A DNA stretch of 64,000 nucleotides. It comes from Saposhnikovia divaricata. Its lineage: Eukaryota > Streptophyta > Magnoliopsida > Apiales > Apiaceae. The notes beneath the pieces were generated by a model. It did not search any database. It was not told the DNA's origin and saw only the letters and a list, made by a program, of their open reading frames with translations. Shown one piece after another: positions 1 through 9,876 of the stretch (position 1 is its first letter; the number at the start of each line of letters is the position of its first letter). The stretch covers positions 53,689,546-53,753,545 of the forward strand of contig CM071600.1 in assembly GCA_036435485.1 (NCBI GenBank), read 5' to 3'. Both the position numbers and the translations under genes were made by a program.

Positions 1-348
1 ACCAGGATTCTGGTCGAAATAAGGGCCACTTTGGCTTTGGGCCTATTCTTATGGGGCCTGATACCTTTCTTTTCAAAATGGGCTTAACCTCATAGTTGTT
101 ATTGGGCCCGTCCGGGCTATTTAAATCCAAATCCAGGATCTGTTGTCTATGATATTTTTCAAAAATATCTATAATTTTTTCAAAATATCTAAGATATTTT
201 TTCAAAATATCTAAGATATTTTTCAAAGATATTTTCCTAAGAATGTCCTAGAATTGGGCCTTAATTTGGACCGGTTTCATGGGCTTTTCTGACCTGTTAC
301 TGTAGGTTTTTTGACCGTTTGGAGGAATTTTAACCGGCTAAAAAGTTG

Positions 349-356
349 TATATAAG
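349..356 (+). promoter_or_regulatory. TATA box of the antisense gene, copy 1
   Basis: TATATAAG lies 262 bases before the ATG at 618, after an AACCGG motif at about 332. The same TATATAAG and AACCGG arrangement is at 16384-16411 in copy 2, and a TATATAA lies upstream of the same gene in copy 3. A CT-rich leader follows. The promoter role is inferred from position and conservation. Confidence 0.6.
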
Positions 357-617
357 AGTGAGAGTGGAGAGTTCACTTTCTCATTCTCACTTCTACTCAA
401 ACACTTCACTAGAAATTCTCTCTATAGTTCTCTCTATTTCAAGGCGATTTCCGGCAAAAGTTTTCATCGAGCTCCTCCCCCTCACGGTGGTTTCTAGGTT
501 TTTTTCTTGAAGATACCTTCATACCTTCATAGTTTCTGGGTTTTCTTTGAAGATTTCTTCAAATCTTCATACTTTCTGGGTTTTATAGGAGCTTCGAACC
601 TTTTTCCAGGAGCATCA

Positions 618-2529
618 ATGGAGGACAAAGCTAAGTCCCGCCTCGCAAAAATGAATTCTGCCTCCTCCAAAGGTACAATCACCATTCGCTCTTCTTACAC
701 ATCTCTAGTAGATATGTTAAATCAACGTGGAGATGATTACCCTTCTTTGTCAGAACTAGATGCATATGACTGCTGTAGCTCGTATCATGATGTTGATGAA
801 ATCACTAGATATAACAAACTTTTTAAAATTAAATCACCTTATAAACTTGTCCCAGGTGAGCCAGGTGACAGACCTTGTCACTGGAAACCCAATTCTTTGT
901 GTGTTTATAGGGAGAGTCTAGTGGCTGGCCTTCGTTTTCCGTTTCATAAATTCATTCCTAGACTTTTAGCTGACGTTCAAATTAGTCCATGTCAACTCCC
1001 GCCAAACGCGTGGAGAATTATATTATGTTTTATGGTTTTGTGTCTTCGACAACAACTCCCTTTATCTGTTGCGCTTTTTCGCAAAATTTTTCAATTTTAC
1101 AATAGTCCTGCCACGAACCCTGGCTGGGTATATGTTAAGCTCCGTCCTAGAGTTCCCCCAATTTTTAATGGCAAATCAATCCCTGATAATAATACGGGCT
1201 GGAAAAATGAGTTCGCATACTTAGAATGGGATGGAGGTGATTGGGGCACTCTCTTTAGGCAGACATTCTCGAGAGTTTCAGATGGAAGTGCTAAGGGAAT
1301 CGTCCTTAGTACCGAGGAACAGGCCGCTTATAATACTCTAACCGAGGCAGACGGTAGTTCTATTACCTGCCTAAGTCTTTTAAATGAGGAATCTCTAAGG
1401 GGAGTAGGCCTTTCCAGAGTTTCTGAACGGGGTAATTTTCTTACTAGTCTTTGCCATTTACTTTTTATTACTGAATTTATTCCAACTCTCTTTTTGGTTG
1501 TTCTTGCAGTTGCGAAATTGATTGTGGAGGCTGCACCCTCTCCTGATGAAGAGACTTCCAGGATGGTTCGAGCTAAGAGGGCTGCTGACCCTCGAGGGAA
1601 AAACACGGAGCCTCCTTTTCTACGCCCCCACAAGGTTTAGAAAGGAGAGTTGAGATATGGTGACATAGCTGGATTGGAGGGGAGCTCCCAGGTTAACGTC
1701 CAATCGACGGTTTTCAGGCCTCCCTGGGGCTTCAGGAAGCAGGATTCTGTGGTGGGCTCTACCAAGCACTCCATGGATTGGTCTTTAAACTCAATCACCA
1801 CCCCTGACTATAAGGACATGGTCCTTAGTGGAGGTATTGGTGAATCAGAGGCACTCGGTGCTCAGGCTATCGCTGTGGTGAGTCTCGAACTTTTATCTTT
1901 CAAAACCTTAACGGCTTAGATTCACTACTTGATTTCAATGCTAACCTTTCATGCAGGCTAACGTCCATTTCCAAAGCTTGGTTCATAAAGCCAAAGCTTG
2001 GAAGGAGAAGTCCAAAGCTTTTGAGTCTGAGTCTCAGAAGAAGACTCTCCATATTAACCATCTGGAAGAGCAAATAAAGAAGAAAGATGAAGAGATGATC
2101 GGGATGCATGCGGAGCTGGTTGCCCTGAGAGATGACAAGGAGAAGCATATTGATGAATATCTGGATTCAGATGAGTACAAGACTCTCATGGATCAGCATG
2201 ATGAGATGCTCTTTCCTAGTCAGTTTTCTGATGGGTGGACCAAAGCCCTTGAAGCAGTTCTGAGGCAGCATCCAGGGTTATTCTTGCCTTCTGCTTTTCC
2301 TAGCCCTCACCTTCCAAGTGCCTTGACACAGGAGCCTGGTTCCAGTGAAGAGCTGTTCGGGGAAGATGATACTTTGGTTAAGGAGCATGCTACTGCCACT
2401 ACTCCAGCTTTGGATCCCGAGCCTCCTCTAGCTCAGCCTGGTGCTGCTAACTCTGCCGACGGGGGGTCTACTACTGAGACTAGCTCTGAGGATGCTTCTC
2501 CTGCTAAGGAGGCCCCTAAGGCCCCTTAG
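618..2529 (+). pseudogene. Element-borne antisense gene, copy 1, with a premature stop
   Basis: Three exons on the strand opposite to gag-pol: 618-1431, 1510-1877 and 1957-2529. Introns are 1432-1509 (GT..TGCAG, 78 nt) and 1878-1956 (GTGAGT..ATGCAG, 79 nt). ATG 618 is preferred over the in-frame ATG at 507 because the residues before it are not conserved. The product resembles plant 'putative gypsy-type transposon' proteins (block LPPNAWRIILCFMVLC), followed by a coiled coil and an acidic Ser/Thr-rich tail. Exon 2 has an in-frame TAG at 1638-1640, where copy 2 has a sense codon, so this copy is probably inactive. Function unknown. Confidence 0.8.
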
Positions 2530-2945
2530 GCTTCATTTATTTATCTTTTGCCTTTCTGAACTCTGGGTTTCCACCGTTTGACTTAATAGCCTTCGGGCCT
2601 TTGTAATTTTTTAACTTAACTATTTATGCAGTTTGTTTCCGTTCATTTTTCTTGCTTTTGCTCATAGTTTGTTAATACTTTAGAATTTTTGAGTACTTGG
2701 CCTCCTGGCTGGTACTAAACTTACAAGTCGGTCCAACATTCGTCTTTCGTTTGTTTTAGCAAGGAAGGATAACCAATAGAGAAAACAGAATAAATTCCAT
2801 TATGCTGTCAAAGGACATCAATAAAATGGGTTCAACCCTTACACAGATACTCTATCAACTACTGGGAGCAACATGCTCTATAATGGTTTCATTCGAACCT
2901 TATTCCTAATAAATAGATAAAAGTTCAAGCCTTTGTCAAAAGAAC
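2530..2945. other. Convergent 3' region between antisense gene and pol, copy 1
   Basis: No gene. It separates the stop of the plus-strand antisense gene from the stop of the minus-strand pol, so both 3' UTRs and poly(A) sites must fall here or overlap. AATAAA-like strings occur (for example near 2789 and 2820). Confidence 0.5.
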
Positions 2946-5900
2946 TTAAACATAATAAACTTTGAGGTTCACAGCATGCCAAGTTCGGGGCACCTCAACC
3001 CCATCCAAGGTTTCTAACTTGTAAGATCCTCGTCCTAACACCTTTCTGACTAGATACGGTCCTTCCCAGTTTGGTGCTAACTTTCCTTTTTGGCCAACTC
3101 CTGAGGCTTCAATCTTCCTCAGAACCATGTCGCCTTGTCGAAAAAATCTTTCTTTAACTCTCTGGTTGTAATGAAAAGAGGCTCTCTTCTGATACTCAGC
3201 ATTCCTAGCATTAGCTTCATCTCTAACCTCGTCAATTAAATCCAGGGCTAGTCTCATCCCTTCTTCATTAGTTTCTGGCTCATATGCCTCGATTCGAGGT
3301 GATGCTTGCATGATCTCCAAAGGCACAACAGCCTCGGCTCCATAAGCCAGCAAAAATGGGGTTGCTCCAGTTGTTACCTTACAAGTGGTGCGATACGCCC
3401 AAAGTATGGGCAGCAGTTCATCTACCCAAGTGTTCCTAGAGCGCTCGACCCTCTTCTTCAGTCCATCAAGGATAATTCGATTAGCTACCTCAGCTTGCCC
3501 ATTGGCTTGTGGATGTGCCACTGAGGTAAAACGGAGCTCAATCGCATTCTCTTCACAATACTTCTTAAACTCCTCATTATTGAACTGTGTCCCATTGTCT
3601 GTCACAAGGATTCGTGGGATTCCGTATCTGCAAATGATGTTCTCCCAAAAGAACTGGGAAACTTGCTTGGTGGTTATCTTGGCCAGGGGTTTAGCCTCAA
3701 TCCACTTAGTGAAGTAATCAATGGCCACTATCAGGAATTTCCTCTGTGCTGAAGCCATGGGAAAGGGTCCAAGTATATCCATCCCCCACATTGCAAATGG
3801 AATGGGAGAGTTAATCGAGGTCAACATCTCAGGCGGTTGCCTCACAATTGGGGCATGCTTCTGGCATCTCTCACATCTCTTGACATAGTTTTGTGCATCA
3901 GCCAACATCTCCGGCCAATAAAACCCTAAACGAATTATCTTGTGAGCTAGGGCTCTGCCCCCCAAGTGTTGCCCACAGATCCCTTCATGAACTTCCTCCA
4001 ATGCTTCCCTTGCCTCTAGAGGCCTTAGACACTTCAAGTACGGGATGACAAACGACCTTTTGTACAGAATACCCTCAATCAAAGTATATCTCAACGCTCT
4101 TACTGAGAGTTTTCGTGCCTCCATGGCATTGTCTGGGAGCCAACCGGTCTCCAGGTGTGCCTTGATAGGATCTATCCAAGAGCCTCCTATATCAATTGGT
4201 GCCACTAACTTTGCGTTAACGGTCGGGGCCTTCAAGACCTGAAAGTAGACACTCCCACCATAATTTTCTATTTCAGAAGAAGCAAACTTAGACAGGGCAT
4301 CGGCCTTAACGTTTTCTTCTCTCGGGATGTGTTCAACATGACACTCCTCAAACTGAGACATAACAGCCTTCACCACTCTCAGGTATTTCGCCATAGTCTC
4401 ATCCTTAGCTTCGAATTCACCATTTACTTGGGATATCACAAGTCGTGAATCTCCACAAACTTTGAGGTTTCTGACCCTCATGATTCTAGCTAAACCTAAA
4501 CCAGCTATTAATGCCTCATACTCCGCCTCATTGTTAGTAGTAGGAAAATCCAACTTTAAAGCATACTCAACTGTGAACCCATCGGGGCTTTGCAAAACCA
4601 AACCTGCACCACTAGATTTTGTTTTTGATGCTCCATCAAAATAGAGCACCCAATATTCCTTTAGATCAGGTGTAAGTTCCTCTTCTTTTTTCTCTTGCCC
4701 AGGGGTAGTCATTATCTCTTGCCCCCCGACTTCTTGGTTGTTAATAGTACATTCAACCACGAAGTCAGCCAATGCCTGAGCCTTGATGGTTGTCCGAGGC
4801 TTGTATGTGATATCGAATTCTCCTAACTCAATCTCCCATTTAATTAGCCTTCCATTGGCCTTAGGGCTATGCAATATGTTCCTCAACTGTTGGTTCGTCA
4901 GAACTTGAATCTTATGTGCCTGGAAGTAAGGTCGCAATTTCCTTGAGGCAGTTACTAATGCCAAAGCAAACTTTTCTATGGGTGAGTAATTCAACTCAGC
5001 CCCATGCAACACTTTGCTTACATAGTAGATAGGTTTCTGGACTTTCTCCTCTTCTCGAATAAGGACAGCACTCAGGGCTTGTTCAGATACCGCCAGGTAT
5101 AGACAAAGAGTCTCTCCAGGACTTGGTTTGGTCAATAACGGGGCTTCAACCATGTATTTCTTCAACTGCTCAAAGGCCTCTTGGCTCTCAGGGGTCAACT
5201 CAAAATTTTTCACTTTCTTCAATGCTTGAAAGAAAGGCAAGCACTTGTCACCAGACTTGGAGATGAATCTTCCTAAAGCCGCTACCCGGCCTGTCAACTT
5301 CTGCACATCTCTTATAGAGCGCGGGGGTTCCATGTCTAAGATCGCCTTGATCTTGTCGGGGTTGGCCTCTATGCCTCTTTTAGAAACCATCAGTCCTAAA
5401 AATTTGCCTGATCCAATGCCAAAGGCACACTTGGCTGGGTTCAACATCATCTTGTGGTGCCTCAGCACTTCGAATGCCTCTCTGAGGTGCTTGATATGGT
5501 CTGCCTTGACCAAGCTTTTAACCAGCATATCATCGACATAAACCTCCATGGTTTTTCCAATCAGATGGGCAAATATCTTATTCACCAATCGTTGGTAAGT
5601 AGCTCCCGCATTCTTTAAGCCAAACGCCATAACAAGATAGCAGAAAACACCAAAGTCGGTTATGAAGGATACCTTAGGGATGTCATCCTTGTGCATCTTA
5701 ATCTGATTATAGCCGCTGAATCCATCCATGAAGCTCAGCATCTCATGTCCAGCTGTGGCATCTATCAACATATCTATTCTTGGCAGAGGGAAACAATCCT
5801 TTGGGCATGCATCATTCAGGTCAGTGAAGTCTATACACATCCTCCACTTCCCATTCGCTTTCTTGACCATCACAGGGTTTGCTAACCATTCGGGAAACTG

Positions 5901-7160
5901 AATTTCCTCAATAAAACCAGCCTCCAAGAGCTTATCCACTTCTTGCTTAATGGCCTCTTGCCTTTCCGGAGCAAAATTTCTCTTATTCTGCTGTACTATC
6001 TTCCGATTAGGGTCGACATTCAATCTATGAGTTATAAGTTGAGGATCAATCCCTGGCATGTCAGCTGCTGTCCAAGCAAAAACGTCACTATTCCTTTGTA
6101 AGAACTCTATCAATTTGCCCTTCAGGGGTTCTTTCAAAGAGGCTCCAATATAAGTCACCTTCTCAGGGTCGCCTAGCTCCAGAGGGATAGGAATTAAGTC
6201 CTCTGCTGGCTTTCCTCGGTGTTCATCATCACCACGGACATCCATGTCTTCAATCGGGAGTACCTGCCCCCCGGTTCCGTCAGCTCTCAAAGCAGCCACA
6301 TAGCAACTCCTGGCCATTTTCTGATCTCCTTTTTGTTCCCCAACACCATTCCTGGTTGGAAATTTGACCTTCATGTGATAAGTAGAGGCAACAGCCTTGA
6401 ATGCATGAAGTCCGGTCCTCCCTAAGATTGCATTGTACGTTGAGGCAGCCTTAATTACTAGAAAGTTCAGCATCTGGGTGGCCTTCTTAGGTTCTTGCCC
6501 TATTGTCATGGGCAGCTGAATGGTCCCTTCAACCTTGGACTCAACTCCATTAAATCCGTAGATCGGCATGTTAGTCGGGGTTAGTTGAGAGTCAGTATAC
6601 CCCATCCTCATAAAAGCATCATGAAACAAGATATCGACGGAAGCTCCATTGTCTATCAGGACTCGCTTCACTTCCGAGTTTCCAATTACTGGAGTTATGA
6701 CCAACGGGTCGTCATGGGGGAATTTCACCCCTTCAAGATCCGAATCATCAAAACCAATCACTGCCTCAGTCTTAGCACGCTTCGGGGCTTCTCCTGTGAT
6801 GTGCATCACTTCTCTGGCATAAGCCTTTCGAGAATTTCGGGTAGTGCCGGCCGCTGTTGGTCCTCCCCAAATCATATTGATTACTGGCCCTCGAGGCTGC
6901 GGGTTACGATTGCGATCGTTATCCCTCCTATCATTGTCTCTTCTATCATAATCCCTTTTCTGGGTTCCACGGTCTTCACCCTTGGTAAACTTGTTTAATT
7001 TTCCCTTCCGGATTAAAAACTCAATTTCATCCTTTAACTGTCTGCAGTCATCTGTGTCATGCCCCCACATCCTTATGGAATCTACAATACAGATCTTTGT
7101 TTCTCTTTTCGGGATCACCCCTGAGCGGTTTAGGCCAGCGAAAGTCCTTATCCTTCTCAA
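2946..7160 (-). CDS. pol: Ty3/gypsy pol polyprotein, copy 1 (protease, RT, two RNase H, integrase)
   Basis: Open frame of 1404 codons. Visible in order: end of the gag zinc knuckle; protease with DNGAS; reverse transcriptase with YVDDM; a connection region like the gypsy RNase H; a second RNase H starting YFDGAS; integrase with an HHCC zinc finger and a DDE core (GMDILGPF, VTDNGTQF, QAEVANR); and a C-terminal domain ending near the antisense gene. Two successive RNase H regions mark the Tat lineage. The first residues of this frame, before the knuckle, come from the wrong frame: a one-base insertion in the C run near 7063-7067 separates it from gag, whereas copy 2 is continuous here. Pol itself has no internal stop. 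Confidence 0.92.
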   Translation of the reverse strand: MRRIRTFAGLNRSGVIPKRETKICIVDSIRMWGHDTDDCRQLKDEIEFLIRKGKLNKFTKGEDRGTQKRDYDRRDNDRRDNDRNRNPQPRGPVINMIWGGPTAAGTTRNSRKAYAREVMHITGEAPKRAKTEAVIGFDDSDLEGVKFPHDDPLVITPVIGNSEVKRVLIDNGASVDILFHDAFMRMGYTDSQLTPTNMPIYGFNGVESKVEGTIQLPMTIGQEPKKATQMLNFLVIKAASTYNAILGRTGLHAFKAVASTYHMKVKFPTRNGVGEQKGDQKMARSCYVAALRADGTGGQVLPIEDMDVRGDDEHRGKPAEDLIPIPLELGDPEKVTYIGASLKEPLKGKLIEFLQRNSDVFAWTAADMPGIDPQLITHRLNVDPNRKIVQQNKRNFAPERQEAIKQEVDKLLEAGFIEEIQFPEWLANPVMVKKANGKWRMCIDFTDLNDACPKDCFPLPRIDMLIDATAGHEMLSFMDGFSGYNQIKMHKDDIPKVSFITDFGVFCYLVMAFGLKNAGATYQRLVNKIFAHLIGKTMEVYVDDMLVKSLVKADHIKHLREAFEVLRHHKMMLNPAKCAFGIGSGKFLGLMVSKRGIEANPDKIKAILDMEPPRSIRDVQKLTGRVAALGRFISKSGDKCLPFFQALKKVKNFELTPESQEAFEQLKKYMVEAPLLTKPSPGETLCLYLAVSEQALSAVLIREEEKVQKPIYYVSKVLHGAELNYSPIEKFALALVTASRKLRPYFQAHKIQVLTNQQLRNILHSPKANGRLIKWEIELGEFDITYKPRTTIKAQALADFVVECTINNQEVGGQEIMTTPGQEKKEEELTPDLKEYWVLYFDGASKTKSSGAGLVLQSPDGFTVEYALKLDFPTTNNEAEYEALIAGLGLARIMRVRNLKVCGDSRLVISQVNGEFEAKDETMAKYLRVVKAVMSQFEECHVEHIPREENVKADALSKFASSEIENYGGSVYFQVLKAPTVNAKLVAPIDIGGSWIDPIKAHLETGWLPDNAMEARKLSVRALRYTLIEGILYKRSFVIPYLKCLRPLEAREALEEVHEGICGQHLGGRALAHKIIRLGFYWPEMLADAQNYVKRCERCQKHAPIVRQPPEMLTSINSPIPFAMWGMDILGPFPMASAQRKFLIVAIDYFTKWIEAKPLAKITTKQVSQFFWENIICRYGIPRILVTDNGTQFNNEEFKKYCEENAIELRFTSVAHPQANGQAEVANRIILDGLKKRVERSRNTWVDELLPILWAYRTTCKVTTGATPFLLAYGAEAVVPLEIMQASPRIEAYEPETNEEGMRLALDLIDEVRDEANARNAEYQKRASFHYNQRVKERFFRQGDMVLRKIEASGVGQKGKLAPNWEGPYLVRKVLGRGSYKLETLDGVEVPRTWHAVNLKVYYV

Positions 7161-8661
7161 TGTCCAACAGAATTTGGCTCCTAGGAGCGTTCAACCTTGC
7201 ATAATCAGAAAACCTTGGCCCAAAACCCTTCTTGGGTGATGAATCGGAGTCCTTGCCAGTCCGGGGATACTTGTCCCTAGAGTCGTACTCTTGTTCTGAC
7301 TTTCTTTTCTTTGAATCATTAGAGCCCTTGCCATTACCTCCTGTGGTTTCCTTCTTAATGCTGTCCTCAGCCTTGATATATTTATCGGCTCTTCTCTGGA
7401 GCTCGGCCATGTTCTCAGGAGGGTGTTTTGCCAAAGACCTTTTGAAGAAGAGGTCAGTGGTTCCGTGTTCCAGGGCTACCATGGCCACCTTATTTTCCAG
7501 ATCGGTGATATTCAACGTCTCCTTGGTAAATCGCTTGAGATAATCCCTTAAGTTCTCATTCTTTCCCTGCACCACATATATAAGGGATGCAGAACTTTTC
7601 TCATGAATTCTCCCACTGATGAATTGGCTGATGAAGGCAGCGCTCAACTCCTTAAAAGAGCCAATCGAGTTTGCAGGTAGACGGCTATACCATCTTTGAG
7701 CCATGCCTGACAGAGTTTGAGGGAACGCCCTACACTTTAAGGCATCACTAGCAGGCTGCAGTAGTAGTGCGTTTGAGAATGTCCTGACATGATTTGCGGG
7801 ATCGCCCGTTCCATCATAGGCCTTAATAGTTGGCATCTTAAACTTCCTTGAGATGTGGGCATTCATCACCTCCTCAGTAAACGGAGGTGTGGGATCGTCA
7901 GGGTCCCCAAGTGGCATCAGATCCTTGGGGTTACTCCTGGGGGTTTCCACCCTCATAGCTTCTCTTGTTGGGACATCAGCCCTCTTCTGTCTTCTTGAGG
8001 ACCTCTCCAAATCTATAACGGGAATCCTTCCTGAGATTGGAGGGGGTCGAGTCAGACTCTGTCTTGCCTGTTCCCTTGCTATATCATCCTTCAGCCTTTG
8101 GATCTCAGCCTCATGAGCCTTAATCCTCTCCTCAATCGTTTGTGGAGGTCCATCATGGATTCTTCGTGTTCTTCTTAGAGGTTCCTTGCTAGCACGTCGC
8201 CTCCTCGGGGCTTCATCTCGATCATCATCCTCAGATGATGATGAATCATCAGTATAGGGACCCGAGTAGTCATCATATTCTCGATCCCGGATCTGTAAGG
8301 CGTGTCCGCTCGGTCCAGGTTCCCTTCGTCGAGGGGGATAGTTAGGCAGCCCATACATAGGGTTGGTGTTCAAAGGGAGATTCGTAGTATGGATCTGTAC
8401 CCCCGTGCGATCAACGTTACCAAGAGGAGAAACCACCATCTGGAGAGGGTTAGTTTCTTGGCCTTGATGGACAATCACTGAGTGAGTCCCCTCTACATGG
8501 GGAGTCGTCCCTGGGGGCTGAGTGGGCAGAGGTTGAATGACCGTCCCTGTTGATGGGAGTATTTGTCCTTCCTCAGTGACGATGAGCGGATCTGAAGTGG
8601 CTAGTGGAACAGAGTTAAGGGGCACGGCCTCGGTTGATGTTGTCCTTCGTGTTTGAACCAT
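7057..8661 (-). pseudogene. gag: gag, copy 1, frameshifted at the zinc knuckle
   Basis: Starts at the ATG reading MVQTRRTTSTEA, 13 bases past the primer-binding site. It has an acidic and basic low-complexity N-terminal third (runs of DDSSSSEDDD and RRRRAS), then the retrotransposon gag core (KMPTIKAYDGTGDP, MAQRWYSRLP) and a knuckle of form CX2HX4HX4C. An extra C in a C run at about 7063-7067 ends the frame after CRFHKDVG. In copies 2 and 3 the frame continues straight into pol, so this family makes one gag-pol polyprotein and this copy is broken. Confidence 0.88.
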
Positions 8662-8674
8662 GGTTGATGTTGTC

Positions 8675-8692
8675 TTCCCACAGACGGCGCCA
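8675..8692 (-). other. Primer-binding site, copy 1
   Basis: On the minus strand TGGCGCCGTCTGTGGG starts two bases after the LTR end. Only the first nine or so bases match the 3' end of plant tRNA-Asp, so the primer tRNA is uncertain. Confidence 0.75.
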
Positions 8693-8694
8693 AA

Positions 8695-9212
8695 TATTGT
8701 GGAATAAAAAATAGGCTACTAGTATTGCGGCTAGGGTTTATGTATTCAATGCAAAGGTGTGTGAGCTTCGTGCTTTAATGGCTGCTCTTGTGCTCGTGGC
8801 TGACTCTGCCTTCACAAGATGCCTACGTACCTTGATGAATATCAAAGATCAAGCCAAAACGTAGTTCTGAGATGAGGGGTCTGACCCTTTATATAGGCTG
8901 AGAAGCCTTAGAATTAAGGTAGGAGTTGGAGACTTAATAGATAAGTCACCTCCTTGAGGAAAGTTCTAGACTCCTTCCTTGTAGGAGTCTGTTGCCATAT
9001 CGAATTGGATGCCTTGGAGGCTAAGTCTTGTAGAGATAATGTCCTTATCTGACACTTATTTGCTGAGCTGTTTATTACCCTTAATATTAATTACGAAATT
9101 AGTATTATAAATAGGGTTTGGGCCCATCTGGTGGGCCCCACGTTTGGACCATTCCGGGTATAATTAATACCACATTAAAGGTGTCTTTAAGGCTTACTTT
9201 TAGCCCATATCA
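8695..9212 (-). repeat. 5' LTR of gypsy copy 1
   Basis: 518 bp, aligned along its whole length with the 520-bp LTRs of copy 2. In the element's orientation it begins TGATATGGGC and ends in a mutated CAATA (CA to TA) where copy 2 has CAACA. A TATATAA is present near 8891, probably the LTR promoter. Confidence 0.9.
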
Positions 9213-9876
9213 GAATATATTGACGAATAGGTAATTTTGTACTTATATTAATTACATTCTATTTAAATTATCCTTTTTTATGAATCATGATTAAAATAAT
9301 ATGTTGATATTAATTAATTAATAAATTTTACCTTTCGGTGCGTAACACAGGTAGAACGCTAGTTATAAATATTGTACGTTATCAACTGTCTAATAATTTT
9401 TAAACACTCAAGTCAAACAATTATGAAATATATAATTTTACAAAACTAGGAGAGCAATTAATAATAAAAATAAGATAATTCTTAAATATAAAAGGGAAAA
9501 TGCTAGAGTTACATAAAGTTTAACAAAAAATTTTACAAAATGATAAGTGTCTCAATTTTATTGGTTATAATTGAATAGACCACTGCATTCACATTAATAT
9601 CTAACCAATAATAATAATTATTAGTGACCAACTCATTCTGTGAATTTTTCTGTACACCTAGTACTACCCATATAAAAAAGATAACAAAGGAGAGAGCAAC
9701 TAATAAAAACGATTATATGCAAAGATGAAGATGTAGTTGACATTAATGTGCGGCAAATTAAGAATCGGAAATCACTTGTATTATGGTATTATTAATAATA
9801 TCAGTGGGATTTTATTTCCTGGCAAATATAACTTTCATCGTGAAAATAAAATAATATTTGTAACTAAATTATAATG
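9213..9876. other. Intergenic AT-rich DNA, no gene seen
   Basis: Downstream (3') flank of the S28 peptidase gene. AT-rich, no open frame of note and no clear repeat ends. Confidence 0.5.

Larger units (their letters stand above)
1..9212 (-). mobile_element. Ty3/gypsy (Tat-type) LTR retrotransposon, copy 1, cut by window start
   Basis: Read on the minus strand the order is 5' LTR (8695-9212), primer-binding site, gag, pol, then an opposite-strand gene and the last unit of a palindromic tandem array at base 1. The 3' LTR lies outside the window. Same family as the copy at 14594-25251: base 1 matches about base 16077 there. The pol has two RNase H regions in a row, which is known for the Tat lineage. 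The right flank after the LTR is GAATA; the matching target duplication cannot be checked here. Lesions: a one-base insertion in gag and a stop in the opposite-strand gene. Confidence 0.93.

Noticed and set aside
6585..6998. 137-codon plus frame opposite pol
   Set aside because: Shadow of the pol frame; its equivalent in copy 2 is broken.
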